Of a stretch of DNA of 64,000 nt, positions 26,387 to 36,287 are shown one piece after another. The stretch covers positions 1 to 64,000 of the forward strand of contig UCGV01000015.1 of assembly GCA_900471925.1 (NCBI GenBank). The letters run 5' to 3'. The position numbers were made by a program, and so were the translations under genes. How positions within the stretch are numbered: position 1 is the stretch's first letter; every line of letters begins with the position of its first letter. Source of the DNA: Hyphomicrobiales bacterium. Its GTDB lineage: Bacteria > Pseudomonadota > Alphaproteobacteria > Rhizobiales > Rhizobiaceae. The notes below the pieces were generated by a model. It did not search any database and was not told the DNA's origin. It saw only the letters and a list, made by a program, of their open reading frames with translations.

Positions 26387-27246
26387 ACGCCCTGAAATTC
26401 ACTGGTCGCCTTCTCGTCACCCTTGCCGTCGTCATCGCCGCAGTCTTCGTCGGCCGTGGCCTCTGGAGCCACTACATGGACGAACCCTGGACGCGCGACG
26501 CGCGCCTGCGTGCCGATGTCGTCGGCATCGCACCTGACGTATCCGGCCTTGTCAGCGACGTGCTCGTCACCGACAACCAGATGGTCAAAAAGGGCGATAT
26601 CCTCTTCCGCATCGACCGCGAACGGTTCTCGATCGCGCTCGCCCAGTCGGAAGCAGCGCTCGAAAGCAGCAAGGCCGCCCTTGACCAGGCGCATCGCGAG
26701 CGTGAGCGGCAGGAGCGCCTTGGCGAGGCCGCCTCGCTTCAGCAGAAGGAGCAGGCGCAGACGGCCGAGGAACAGGCCGAGGCCGGCTTCCGACAGGCGA
26801 CCGCCAACCGCGATCTCGCCGCGCTCAATCTCGACCGTTCCGAAATCAAGGCGACGGTCAATGGAACGGTTTCCAATCTCAGCCTTCGGCCGGGGGACTA
26901 TGTCAGCGCCGGCACCGCGAAGATCGCGCTGATCGACACGGATTCTCTACGCGTCGAAGGCTATTTCGAGGAAACCAAGCTGCCGCGCATTCACCCGGGC
27001 GACAAGGTATCCATCCACCTGATGGGCCACGCACAGAGCCTCGACGGTCATGTCGAAAGCATCGCGACCGGCATCGAGGATCGCGAACGCACGGCCGGCA
27101 CCGGCCTCCTTGCCAATATCAACCCGACGTTCAGCTGGGTGCGTCTTGCCCAGCGCGTGCCGGTGCGCATCAGCATCGACAATGTGCCTGACGATGTCAG
27201 GCTGATTGCCGGTTTGACGGCAACCGTCGAGGTGGGCAAGAGTTGA
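26383..27246 (+). CDS. HlyD-family membrane fusion protein (AaeA-like)
   Basis: A 287-residue periplasmic adaptor anchored by one N-terminal membrane segment (about 10-28). The first half-lipoyl segment includes VVGIAPDVSGLVSDVLVTDN (about 46-65), the helical hairpin runs from about 85 to 145 and is rich in Glu, Gln and Ala (coiled coil), and the barrel segment DLRRPGD-like LSLRPGDYVSAG follows. It links the FUSC pump to an outer-membrane channel, which is not encoded here. It is last gene of the MarR-controlled operon. Confidence 0.87.
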   Translation: MNALKFTGRLLVTLAVVIAAVFVGRGLWSHYMDEPWTRDARLRADVVGIAPDVSGLVSDVLVTDNQMVKKGDILFRIDRERFSIALAQSEAALESSKAALDQAHRERERQERLGEAASLQQKEQAQTAEEQAEAGFRQATANRDLAALNLDRSEIKATVNGTVSNLSLRPGDYVSAGTAKIALIDTDSLRVEGYFEETKLPRIHPGDKVSIHLMGHAQSLDGHVESIATGIEDRERTAGTGLLANINPTFSWVRLAQRVPVRISIDNVPDDVRLIAGLTATVEVGKS

Positions 27247-27339
27247 TGATCAGCGTGCAGATCGCTCGTCCGGCCGGGATCCGGACAACAGGGCGGGCTG
27301 CACCAGATCGAACAGCACCATCGCCAGGACTGCGCCAGA

Positions 27340-28008
27340 ATGATGAAATCCGCCTACAGCCGTACGCTTCTCGCCATTGTCGCCTTGCTGTTGTCAGCAC
27401 TTTCGGCGATGGGGCAAAACCAGCCGGTCTCCACCTGGAGCGATTTCATCAAGAAGAGGCACGATCTCGCCGCTCTCAACGAGACCAAGCGGAAGAGGAT
27501 TCTTGATGAACTTGGTGCCGCGATCGTGGCCGATCCCGTCGGCGTCAGCATCGAGATCGAAAGAAGCAGGGGGGCACCTGCTCTCTGTCAATATATGCGC
27601 CTGATGTTTGCCGACGACAGGGGCGCTGATGTCGTCGACCAGCTCGATCTCGTGCTCCATTGGGGCGAGCGGGACAAACCCATCCGGGAGATGCTGGGCG
27701 CTCCTTCTCTTGACGACGGCAGCATCTGGTTTCCGAGGGCAAAAAGGGCAGGTTACTTCACCGGATGCGTTGCAGGCGCGCTGGACGGCAAGAGGAGCGG
27801 TTCAAGCCATGCCGGTCGCCTGACGTCCTATTTCGCGGCGAGGGACCATTCCGCAGTCGCCCGGCAGATTGCCAAGCGCTTAAAGATTGAGCCCCTACCC
27901 AAGGGGGAAAGCTACGGCAAATGGATATTGGACGGCTTGTCGAAGCACGAGCTTTTGTCGCCGGATGTCCAGGACTGGTTCGAACTTGGTTTCGATCGGA
28001 GCTATTGA
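27340..28008 (+). CDS. Secreted protein of unknown function
   Basis: A 222-residue protein that I do not recognise. It has a convincing Sec signal (MMKSAYSRTLLAIVALLLSA, cleavage probably near residue 24-26) and a soluble, charged mature part with no cysteine pair, repeats or membrane segments. The mature region begins with a helix-like KKRHDLAALNETKRKRILDE and ends with WILDGLSKHELLSPDVQDWF. It lies 93 bp after the efflux operon in the same direction and 91 bp before the end of the convergent mutarotase operon, so it could be co-transcribed with the pump. Codon use looks less biased than its neighbours, which suggests a lowly expressed or recently acquired gene. Confidence 0.6.
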   Translation: MMKSAYSRTLLAIVALLLSALSAMGQNQPVSTWSDFIKKRHDLAALNETKRKRILDELGAAIVADPVGVSIEIERSRGAPALCQYMRLMFADDRGADVVDQLDLVLHWGERDKPIREMLGAPSLDDGSIWFPRAKRAGYFTGCVAGALDGKRSGSSHAGRLTSYFAARDHSAVARQIAKRLKIEPLPKGESYGKWILDGLSKHELLSPDVQDWFELGFDRSY

Positions 28009-28099
28009 GACGCAGGGCAGTGCCACCACGATCATCAGCAAGGTGAGTTGGCTGTGCAGCCGTGTTCAGGCTCGGAATGGTGCGGTCGCGGAGCCCGCC

Positions 28100-28429
28100 T
28101 CAATCCAGATGAAACACTTCCGGCATCATGGCCCACCACTCGCCTTCCTTGCGCGTTGCAAGCGGCTTCTGACAGGGCATGCAGGCAGCCCACCATGCCT
28201 GGTTCGTCGGGTTGGCGGCCATCTTCGCCATGTCGGCTTCGAAGTCGTCGCCGACGTATTCCCAGTAGCCGAAGAGCAGGTTTTCCGGCTCTTTCAGAAA
28301 GATCGAATAGTTGGCGATGTTGCAGGCCGAAAGAAGCGCCAGGACCTCCGGCCAGACGGCGGCGTGCAGCGCCTTGTAGTCGGCGACCCTGTCGGGCTCC
28401 AGGCCGATCACCATACCCATGCGCTGCAT
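28100..28429 (-). CDS. L-rhamnose mutarotase family protein
   Basis: A 109-residue member of the RhaM/FucU-like DUF718 family. It has the typical opening RMGMVIGLEPDRVADYKALH, the NYSIFLKEPENLLFGYWEY central strand region and WWAACMPCQKPL near the end, which contains the conserved tryptophans of the sugar pocket. RhaM interconverts alpha and beta pyranose forms of L-rhamnose. It starts 3 bp after the enolase gene and is last in the operon. No rhamnose isomerase, kinase or aldolase is present, so the sugar may be L-rhamnose, L-fucose or another 6-deoxy-sugar. Confidence 0.84.
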   Translation of the reverse strand: MQRMGMVIGLEPDRVADYKALHAAVWPEVLALLSACNIANYSIFLKEPENLLFGYWEYVGDDFEADMAKMAANPTNQAWWAACMPCQKPLATRKEGEWWAMMPEVFHLD

Positions 28430-28432
28430 GTT

Positions 28433-29551
28433 CTACCGTCCTTTTGAGATTTCCGTCGTGAACTCGGCGATACTGCGGGCCTTCACCGCATCCCAGTCCC
28501 ATGCGATGCCGATGCCGGGTTCGGAAGGGGCGATGGCGCGGCCGTCGCGTATCTCCATGCCCTTCGTCGTGAGATCGTCGAGCTGCGGGATATATTCGAC
28601 ATATTTGCCGTTCTGGATGGCGCAGACCAGGCTGACATGCAGTTCCATCAGAAAATGCGGGCAGACGGGGATATCGAAGGCCTCGGCCGCATGCGCCACT
28701 TTCAGCCAGGGCGTGATGCCGCCGATGCGGGCGACATCGACCTGCACGATGGAGCAGGCACCCTTCTGCATATATTCGCGGAAATGCCGGATCGAATAGA
28801 TGGATTCGCCAACCGCAATCGGTGTCGGGGTCGAGCGCGAGAGCCGGATATGGCCGTCGAGATCGTCGGCCGGTAGCGGCTCTTCGATCCAGGCGAGATC
28901 AAGCTCCTTGAGGCGCGCGGCGCGGCGGATGACTTCATCGACCGTAAAACCCTGATTGCAGTCGGTCATGATCTCGAAACCGTTGCCGAGTGCGGCGCGC
29001 ATCGCAGACAGCCGGTCGTAATCCTCGGCGCCGTGCGGCTTGCCGATCTTCACCTTCGAGCCGGAAAAGCCCGTTGCTTTGGCCTGCAGCGCGTCTTCGA
29101 CGAGCGCTTCCTTCTCGATATGCAGCCAGCCGCCTTCGGTCGTATAGAGCGGGCAACTCTCCTTGGCGCCGCCGGCAAGCTTCCAGAGCGGCAGCTTCTG
29201 CTTCTTTGCCCTGAGATCCCAGAGTGCGGTATCGACAGCGGCGAGCGCGAGCGCGGTGATCGCGCCGATCGTGGTGGCGTGGGTGGCAAATTCCAGCATG
29301 TGCCAGATCGCTTCGATGCAATCGGCATCCTCGCCGATCAGGAGCGGGACGAGATGGTCCGACAGGAGCCGCATGACCGAGGAGCCGCCGGTGCCGATCG
29401 TATAGGAATAGCCGGTGCCGGAAGCCCCGTCGGAATCGGTAATGGTAACGATCGGCGTTTCCTGGCTGACGAAGCTCTGGATGGCATCGGTGCGCTTCAC
29501 CTTGGGCGGCAGGTCGACCATGCGCAATTCGATCTTTTCAATGCGGGCCAT
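28433..29551 (-). CDS. Mandelate racemase / muconate lactonizing enzyme family protein, probable acid-sugar dehydratase
   Basis: A 372-residue enolase-superfamily enzyme of the mandelate-racemase subgroup. The full catalytic set is visible: KxK base K166/K168 in SKVKIGK, metal ligands D197 (DCNQ), E223 (IEEP) and E249 (GES), and the Asp-His dyad D272 (VDVARIGG) and H299 (CPHF). Such enzymes usually remove water from sugar acids to give 2-keto-3-deoxy acids. The frame is open to 30472, but that extension overlaps the ATPase gene; ATG 29551 follows AGGAGG. It is coupled to the mutarotase and the importer. The specific substrate cannot be told from sequence. Confidence 0.8.
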   Translation of the reverse strand: MARIEKIELRMVDLPPKVKRTDAIQSFVSQETPIVTITDSDGASGTGYSYTIGTGGSSVMRLLSDHLVPLLIGEDADCIEAIWHMLEFATHATTIGAITALALAAVDTALWDLRAKKQKLPLWKLAGGAKESCPLYTTEGGWLHIEKEALVEDALQAKATGFSGSKVKIGKPHGAEDYDRLSAMRAALGNGFEIMTDCNQGFTVDEVIRRAARLKELDLAWIEEPLPADDLDGHIRLSRSTPTPIAVGESIYSIRHFREYMQKGACSIVQVDVARIGGITPWLKVAHAAEAFDIPVCPHFLMELHVSLVCAIQNGKYVEYIPQLDDLTTKGMEIRDGRAIAPSEPGIGIAWDWDAVKARSIAEFTTEISKGR

Positions 29552-29559
29552 GGTTCCTC

Positions 29560-31083
<1,524 letters not shown>

Positions 31084-31084
31084 C

Positions 31085-32041
31085 TCAATCCTCCCCAACC
31101 CGGATTGCACGGTAGCGGTTGATCCAGACGGCGGCGAGGATCAGAGCGCCGAGCAGGAACGTGACCCAGTAGGGATCGACCGCGAGCAGCACCATCGCAT
31201 TCTGAATGAGCCCGACCAGCAGAACGGCAATGAACGTGCCGATGATGGAGATCGAGCCGCCGATAAGGCTGGCGCCGCCAATGATCGGCGCCGCAAAGGA
31301 AATCACCACCCAGTCCGCCCCGATCGTCGGTTGCGCCGAACCGAGTTGCGCGACGGCCAGCACGCCGGCGGTTGCCGCCAGCAGGCCCGACAGGACATGC
31401 GCCATGATGGTGGCGCGGGCAACGGAGATGCCCGAGAGTTCTGCCGCATGGGCATTGCCACCGACCGCCAGCATGTAGCGACCCTCGACCGTGCGGGCAA
31501 AGAAGATGACGAGCAGCACCGTCACCACCAGCGGTACGATGAGCAGCAGCGGAAAGGGACCAAAACGGCCGTTGCCGAAAGCGACGAAGGCGGGCGACAG
31601 ATTATAGAAGGGGATGGCCTTGGTAATGCCAAGATTGATGCCGGCAAAGGCCGACCCCGTCGCGAGCGTCACGATGAAGCCGTTGATGCCGGTGCGCACT
31701 GTCAGCCAGCCATTGATAAAGCCGGCTAAGCCGCCAAAGGCGATCCCGAGGATGATCGCCACCATGGCCGGCAGGCCCCAGACATCCATCAGCCCGCCGG
31801 TGACGACGGCGACAAGCCCGCCGAGCGCGCCGACCGAAAGGTTCATCTGGCCGACGCCCAGCATCACCATCTGGCTGAAGGCGACGAGCAGCGAGACACA
31901 GATGCTGCGCAGCATGACGAACCAGTTGAATTCGGTCATGAAGGCGGGCGATGCGAAGGCGAGCGCAATACCACCGGCAATGACGCCGAGGAGGATGCCG
32001 GACCATTGCGTGCGGGCGGCGAAGGAAAGCAGCGTCTTCAT
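31085..32041 (-). CDS. Sugar ABC transporter permease (second)
   Basis: A 318-residue RbsC-type permease with eight to ten hydrophobic segments. Family marks are LGVGQMNLSVGALGGLVAV near residue 60 and AVGGNAHAAELSGI near 190. It overlaps the preceding permease gene by 4 bases and differs clearly from it, so the channel is probably a heterodimer, whereas most RbsABC-type importers use one permease gene. It lies one base before the ATPase gene. Confidence 0.86.
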   Translation of the reverse strand: MKTLLSFAARTQWSGILLGVIAGGIALAFASPAFMTEFNWFVMLRSICVSLLVAFSQMVMLGVGQMNLSVGALGGLVAVVTGGLMDVWGLPAMVAIILGIAFGGLAGFINGWLTVRTGINGFIVTLATGSAFAGINLGITKAIPFYNLSPAFVAFGNGRFGPFPLLLIVPLVVTVLLVIFFARTVEGRYMLAVGGNAHAAELSGISVARATIMAHVLSGLLAATAGVLAVAQLGSAQPTIGADWVVISFAAPIIGGASLIGGSISIIGTFIAVLLVGLIQNAMVLLAVDPYWVTFLLGALILAAVWINRYRAIRVGED

Positions 32042-33057
32042 GCGCGCCTCGTCTGTTCGCGGATGGCGAGTTTTGCCCGGTAGCGCTCGAAAAGGATCGC
32101 CGAGAGCAGGAAGACGCCGAGGAAAAGCTGCAGCCAGAAATTCCCGACCTGCAGCACCAGAAGGCCGCTGCGGATGGTCGCGACCAGCAGCGCCCCGAGG
32201 ATCGTGCCGATCACCGACACCATGCCGCCCGCAAGTGCTGTGCCACCGATCACGGGGGCGAGGAAGGAAGGCAGCAGCCAGTCGTCACCGGCAACGGCAG
32301 GCATGGCTGCTGATAGTCTTGATGTCAGCATCAGGGCTGCGGCACCTGCCAGCACGCCCGAGAGGACATGGACGAAAATGGTGATCCGCCCGACAGGAAT
32401 GCCGGACATTTCGGCCGTGCGCGGGTTGGCGCCGACGGCGAGGATTTGCCGGCCGAGCACCGTATGCTTGAAGAGAATGTAGAGCAGGGCGCCGATCAGG
32501 AGGGCAACGATTGCGAGCGACGGAACCGGGCCGACGCCGCTGCGGCCGAAAGCCCCGAAGGCTGTTGGCAGGCCGTTCAGCGGCACGCCCTTGGTGAAGA
32601 TCAGCATGCCGCCGGAAAACAGGCTGGCGCTCGCAAGTGTCACGATGAAGCTGTTGACGCCGGTCTTGACGATCGCCAGGCCGTTGAGCGCTCCGAGCAG
32701 TCCGCCGAATGCGAGCGTCAACAGGATCGCGACGGGGATCGGCAGGCCCGCCGCCTGCATCAGGTAGCCGGCAATCATCACGCAGCAGACGCCGATCGCG
32801 CCGACCGAAAGGTTCATTCCGCCGGTTGCCAGCACCACCATCTGGGCGAAGCCGACGACCACATCGATTGCGACCGAGCGGCCCATCGAATTCAGGTTGA
32901 AGCGCGACAGGAAGCCGGGCGCCAGGCTGGCGAAGACGACCCACAGGATCAGCAGGATGATCAGCAGACCAAGCTGGGCCGGACCCCTGGTCAGCAGTCC
33001 CAACAGGCTGTGCCGGCCTGCATCGGGGACGGGACTATCATTGTCGATGGGTGCCAT
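32038..33057 (-). CDS. Sugar ABC transporter permease (first)
   Basis: A 339-residue RbsC-type permease with a polar N-terminus of about 35 residues before the first membrane segment. Marks are LATGGMNLSVGAIGVCCVMI near residue 85 and AVGANPRTAEMSGI near 215. The open frame runs back to 33807, but that extension reads through the binding-protein gene on the same strand in another frame; ATG 33057 gives a normal start. It follows the binding-protein gene after a 71-bp gap that holds a hairpin. Confidence 0.85.
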   Translation of the reverse strand: MAPIDNDSPVPDAGRHSLLGLLTRGPAQLGLLIILLILWVVFASLAPGFLSRFNLNSMGRSVAIDVVVGFAQMVVLATGGMNLSVGAIGVCCVMIAGYLMQAAGLPIPVAILLTLAFGGLLGALNGLAIVKTGVNSFIVTLASASLFSGGMLIFTKGVPLNGLPTAFGAFGRSGVGPVPSLAIVALLIGALLYILFKHTVLGRQILAVGANPRTAEMSGIPVGRITIFVHVLSGVLAGAAALMLTSRLSAAMPAVAGDDWLLPSFLAPVIGGTALAGGMVSVIGTILGALLVATIRSGLLVLQVGNFWLQLFLGVFLLSAILFERYRAKLAIREQTRRA

Positions 33058-33094
33058 GCGCTCGGATGCCCGATCTCGTTGAACTGGAATGACG

Positions 33095-33121
33095 GGCGCG
33101 GGGTGGATTGAACCCCGCGCC
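33095..33121. terminator. Hairpin after the binding-protein gene of the mutarotase/enolase operon
   Basis: GGCGCGGGGT (33095-33104) and ACCCCGCGCC (33112-33121) form a perfect 10-bp stem with a 7-base loop, 7 bp after the binding-protein stop at 33129. On the minus strand it is followed by CGTCATTCCAG without a T run, so partial attenuation or 3' protection is more likely than full termination. Confidence 0.7.
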
Positions 33122-33128
33122 GCTCGGG

Positions 33129-34154
33129 TCACTTGCAGGAGAGGTAGGTGTCCTTGAAGCTTGCCTGCAGCTTCTTCGTCAGCGCCTTCAGGTCGTCCTT
33201 GTAGCTGTCGACGTTCTTGGCGGAGATCAGCAGCGTGCCGGAATCGACGAAATGCGCCGTCTGCGGCGTGGCGATCCACGGGGCATCGGCCTTGACGCTG
33301 CAGCCGCCGGCCATCTGGTCGAGCACATAGGCGCCGATATAGGCTTGTCCGTAAGGGTTCTGTGCCATGGTGCCGGCGACGAAACCATCGCGGATGCCAT
33401 CGAGGATGATCTTGTCGTCGTCGATGCCAACGAGCTTGATCTTCTTGTCGCCGAGGTTCTTCAGCGCAGTTGCAGCCACCACCGAGGAAATATAGCCGGT
33501 GGCGATCAGGCCGTTGATCTTGTCCTTCTGTGCCGCAAGCAGGGCATTGACCTTTTGGTCGCCCTGTTCCTGGCTGTCGGTATCGCCGACCGTCTGTAGC
33601 AGGGTGACGGCGCCATTCGTCTCGGCAACGGCCTTTTCGACCGCCTTGACGCGCAGTGTCGTGTTCGGATCGACGAGCAGGCCGGCCAGATGAACGATCG
33701 TGCCCTTGCCGCCCATCGCCTCGATCAGCGCCTTGGTGCCGAGATAGGCCGATTGTGAGACGTCGGTCGCAAGGCACAGCCCGACATCGGTCGGATCCTG
33801 CGCGCAACCGCCAAGCGCGACGGAGGGAATGCTGTTGTTCTTCATTTCCGAGAGCGTGGCATTGATACCGACCGCATCACCCGGAAAGACGCCGAAGCCG
33901 TTTGTGCCTTGCGCTGCCAGGCTTTCCAGAAGCTCGGTCTGGGCCTCCAGCTTCCATTCGCTCGGCACTTTGTACTCGACCGCGGCAATGCCGAAATCCT
34001 TGGCGGCATCGGCGGCGGCCTGTTCCCAAGGCGCGAAATAGGGGTGGGGACCGCCGGGAACCAGGGCGATCTTGTTATCCGAGGCGAAAGCGCTGAGCGG
34101 CGCGACTGCCACAGAGCATGCAAGGCCTGCAGCAATGAAACTGCGAATTGTCAT
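33129..34154 (-). CDS. Sugar ABC transporter substrate-binding protein
   Basis: A 341-residue periplasmic binding protein of the RbsB class. Signal peptide MTIRSFIAAGLACSVAVAPL runs to cleavage after AFA near residue 24. Mature start DNKIALVPGGPHPYFAPWEQ differs from plain ribose-type proteins. A conserved cysteine pair may be present in the mature protein (GGCAQDPTDVGLCLATD, about 122-138), and another Cys ends the protein (LSCK). The frame is open far upstream, but ATG 34154 after GGGAGGAT bears the signal. It is first in the importer/enolase/mutarotase operon and faces a divergent esterase gene. Ligand unknown. Confidence 0.84.
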   Translation of the reverse strand: MTIRSFIAAGLACSVAVAPLSAFASDNKIALVPGGPHPYFAPWEQAAADAAKDFGIAAVEYKVPSEWKLEAQTELLESLAAQGTNGFGVFPGDAVGINATLSEMKNNSIPSVALGGCAQDPTDVGLCLATDVSQSAYLGTKALIEAMGGKGTIVHLAGLLVDPNTTLRVKAVEKAVAETNGAVTLLQTVGDTDSQEQGDQKVNALLAAQKDKINGLIATGYISSVVAATALKNLGDKKIKLVGIDDDKIILDGIRDGFVAGTMAQNPYGQAYIGAYVLDQMAGGCSVKADAPWIATPQTAHFVDSGTLLISAKNVDSYKDDLKALTKKLQASFKDTYLSCK

Positions 34155-34218
34155 GACATCCTCCCGTTTGGGCAAGTCCGGTCCTCTTCCAGCATTGCCA
34201 TGTCCAATCGCTAACACG

Positions 34219-34244
34219 ATCGAATATCGCGTGCAATATTCGAT
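34219..34244. promoter_or_regulatory. 9-bp inverted repeat in the divergent promoter region
   Basis: ATCGAATAT (34219-34227) and ATATTCGAT (34236-34244) form an exact dyad with an 8-base spacer. It lies between the minus-strand binding-protein gene (ATG 34154) and the plus-strand esterase gene (ATG 34305), in an AT-rich patch. It is the best candidate operator for the GntR-type regulator encoded just after the esterase gene. A partial third element, TCGATTATTGA, follows directly. Confidence 0.6.
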
Positions 34245-34304
34245 TATTGACTTTTTTGCCATCTTCCGTTTCGATCGCTCACGGCAATCATCAGGGAGGG
34301 GCCG

Positions 34305-35294
34305 ATGGAACCGCAGAAAGAAACGATGCCTGTCGACCGGTCGAAGCTCCTGCCGGAATATCGCATCATGCTGGAAGAGCTGGATGCGCTTGGCGGGCCG
34401 GCGATGGAAACGCTGTCGCCGCAGCAGGCGCGCGCCGATTCCGAAATACGGCTTGCCGGTCACTGGGGAACAAAGGATGCGGTCTCCGGCATCGAGGATT
34501 TCGAGATTCCGAGCGGCGGCGCGAGATTGAAGGCGAGGCTCTACCGCAGCGCCGACACCGGGCGGACCATCCTGTTCTTCCATGGCGGCGGCTGGATGGT
34601 GGGTAGCATCGAAACCCACGACGGGCCGGTGCGCGCGCTCGCCAATGCGGCGCGGGCCAACGTGCTTTCGGTCGAATATCGCAAGGCACCGGAAGCGCCG
34701 TTTCCAGCGGCACTGGAGGATGCCGAGGCGGCACTCATCTGGCTTCGGGCAAATGCCGCAGCGCATGGGCTCGATGCCGACAGTCTGATCTTGGCCGGCG
34801 ACAGCGCCGGCGCCAGCATCGGCGCGGCGCTCGCGATCCTTGCGCGTGATCTCGGCTTCCCGCTTGCCGGTCAGATCCTGATCTATCCGGCGACCGACCT
34901 TGCAGGCACGACGGCCAGCCGAGCCGCATTTGCGCGCGGTTTTTCTCTGCAGCAGTCAACGATGGTCTGGTTTGCCGAGAACTATCTCGCAGGCGGCACG
35001 TCACCGTCCGACCCGCGCGTCTCGCCATTGCTTGCCGCCGATCTTTCGAACCTGGCGCCGGCCCTGCTCATCACGGCAGACCATGATCCCCTGCGTGACG
35101 AGGGCCGTGCTTATGCACAGCGCTTGATTGCCGCCGGAAATGACGTCTGTTACGAGGAATGGCAGGGAACGATCCATGGCTTCTTCATCATGGACCGTGC
35201 AGGAAAAACCGCCCGAAAGCTGATCGGGCGCATCGGAAAATGGGCAGACGGCCTTTGGAACAGACATGACGATGGCGAGCGGGGCGGAGGCTGA
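34305..35294 (+). CDS. Alpha/beta hydrolase, hormone-sensitive-lipase family esterase
   Basis: A 329-residue cytoplasmic esterase. The oxyanion motif HGGG is at 93-96, the nucleophile elbow GDSAG at 165-169 (Ser167), the acid probably in ITADHDPLRDEG near residue 263 and the catalytic histidine in GTIHGFFIMD near 292. This is the complete HSL/family IV pattern. It starts after AGGGAGGGG and overlaps the following regulator gene by 29 bases. Since it is divergent from, and probably co-regulated with, the sugar importer, it may hydrolyse an ester or lactone form of the imported sugar. That role is inference. Confidence 0.86.
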   Translation: MEPQKETMPVDRSKLLPEYRIMLEELDALGGPAMETLSPQQARADSEIRLAGHWGTKDAVSGIEDFEIPSGGARLKARLYRSADTGRTILFFHGGGWMVGSIETHDGPVRALANAARANVLSVEYRKAPEAPFPAALEDAEAALIWLRANAAAHGLDADSLILAGDSAGASIGAALAILARDLGFPLAGQILIYPATDLAGTTASRAAFARGFSLQQSTMVWFAENYLAGGTSPSDPRVSPLLAADLSNLAPALLITADHDPLRDEGRAYAQRLIAAGNDVCYEEWQGTIHGFFIMDRAGKTARKLIGRIGKWADGLWNRHDDGERGGG

Positions 35295-36282
35295 AACCGG
35301 CGCCACGGCCGTTCGGTCCGAGCCGATCTATCTGACGATCTACCAGGTTCTTCGTGATCATCTGGAGCGGGGCGCGCTCACGCCAGGCCTCATTCTCGGG
35401 CAGGCGAGCATTGCCCGCGCCTTCAATGTCAGCCGTATTCCGGCCGGCATCGCGCTGGCGCGGCTTCATTCGGAAGGCCTGATCCGGACGTTCGAGGGCC
35501 GTGGATATACCGTGCCCGGCGGCGAGCCGCTGCGCGGCGATCTCTTTGCCGCCGGTCTCGACCTGCCGCATTCGCTGACTGTGCCTGTCGTCAATCGTCG
35601 CGAGCAGATCTACCCGGAGGTCGAACATGCCGTTGCCGTCTGTCTCGCCTATGGTCGGTTCCTGCTGAACGAGACAGCACTTGCCCAGCATTACGATGTC
35701 AGCCGCACCATCGCCCACGAGGTGCTGACGCAGCTCGAGCGCAGCGGCATCATCGAACAGGACAGCAATAACCGATGGTATGCCGGGCCGCTCAGCGCCA
35801 GGGTCTTCCACCACCACTACGACATGCGCCGCCTGCTGGAGCCGGAAGCGCTGCGCCAGGCCTATCCGTTCCTGCAGAGGCAGGGGCTCGAAGAGCGGCG
35901 GCAGAGGCTTGAAACTCTCGGCCCCTATCCGCAGGCGCCGGAAAAGCTGGAGCGGGTGGAGGCCGACCTGCATCTCGATTCACTCTCAGGCTGTCCCAAC
36001 ACGGTACTCCTTGCCGCCGTGCGCCGTAGCCAGCGGGTACTGATCGCCACCCACTCTACATTCGCCAATTTCCGCACCGAGGCGGAAATTTCGATGATGA
36101 TCTCGGAGCATACACGCGTCTATGACGCGCTGCTTGCCGCCGACATCGACGGCGCCTGTTCAGCGCTTGCCGATCACCTGCGTCGGGCGCTCGATCCCAA
36201 CCTGAAAATCCTGCAGCACCTGCCCGCCATGCCTTCGGGCCTGACGCCGCCCTATCTGATCCAGGTCAAGAGCGAGCGCTGA
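35266..36282 (+). CDS. GntR-family regulator with two winged-helix domains
   Basis: A 338-residue regulator, about 100 residues longer than ordinary FCD-type GntR proteins. Two helix-turn-helix regions can be read: one at about 18-84 (ARAFNVSRIPAGIALARL) and another at about 112-173 (AQHYDVSRTIAHEVLTQL), followed by a helical C-terminal ligand domain starting near 178 (FHHHYDMRRLLEPEALRQ). The two HTH segments resemble each other, as if duplicated. It overlaps the esterase gene and should regulate the divergent transport/enolase operon. The C-terminal 40 residues are Pro-rich. The start at 35266 is internal to the esterase gene; ATG 35272 is an alternative. Confidence 0.78.
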   Translation: MTMASGAEAETGATAVRSEPIYLTIYQVLRDHLERGALTPGLILGQASIARAFNVSRIPAGIALARLHSEGLIRTFEGRGYTVPGGEPLRGDLFAAGLDLPHSLTVPVVNRREQIYPEVEHAVAVCLAYGRFLLNETALAQHYDVSRTIAHEVLTQLERSGIIEQDSNNRWYAGPLSARVFHHHYDMRRLLEPEALRQAYPFLQRQGLEERRQRLETLGPYPQAPEKLERVEADLHLDSLSGCPNTVLLAAVRRSQRVLIATHSTFANFRTEAEISMMISEHTRVYDALLAADIDGACSALADHLRRALDPNLKILQHLPAMPSGLTPPYLIQVKSER

Positions 36283-36287
36283 CGTCC

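Noticed and set aside
33129..34766. A 545-residue version of the sugar-binding protein
   Set aside because: The extra 204 residues cross the divergent promoter region and antisense esterase sequence; the signal peptide begins at 34154.
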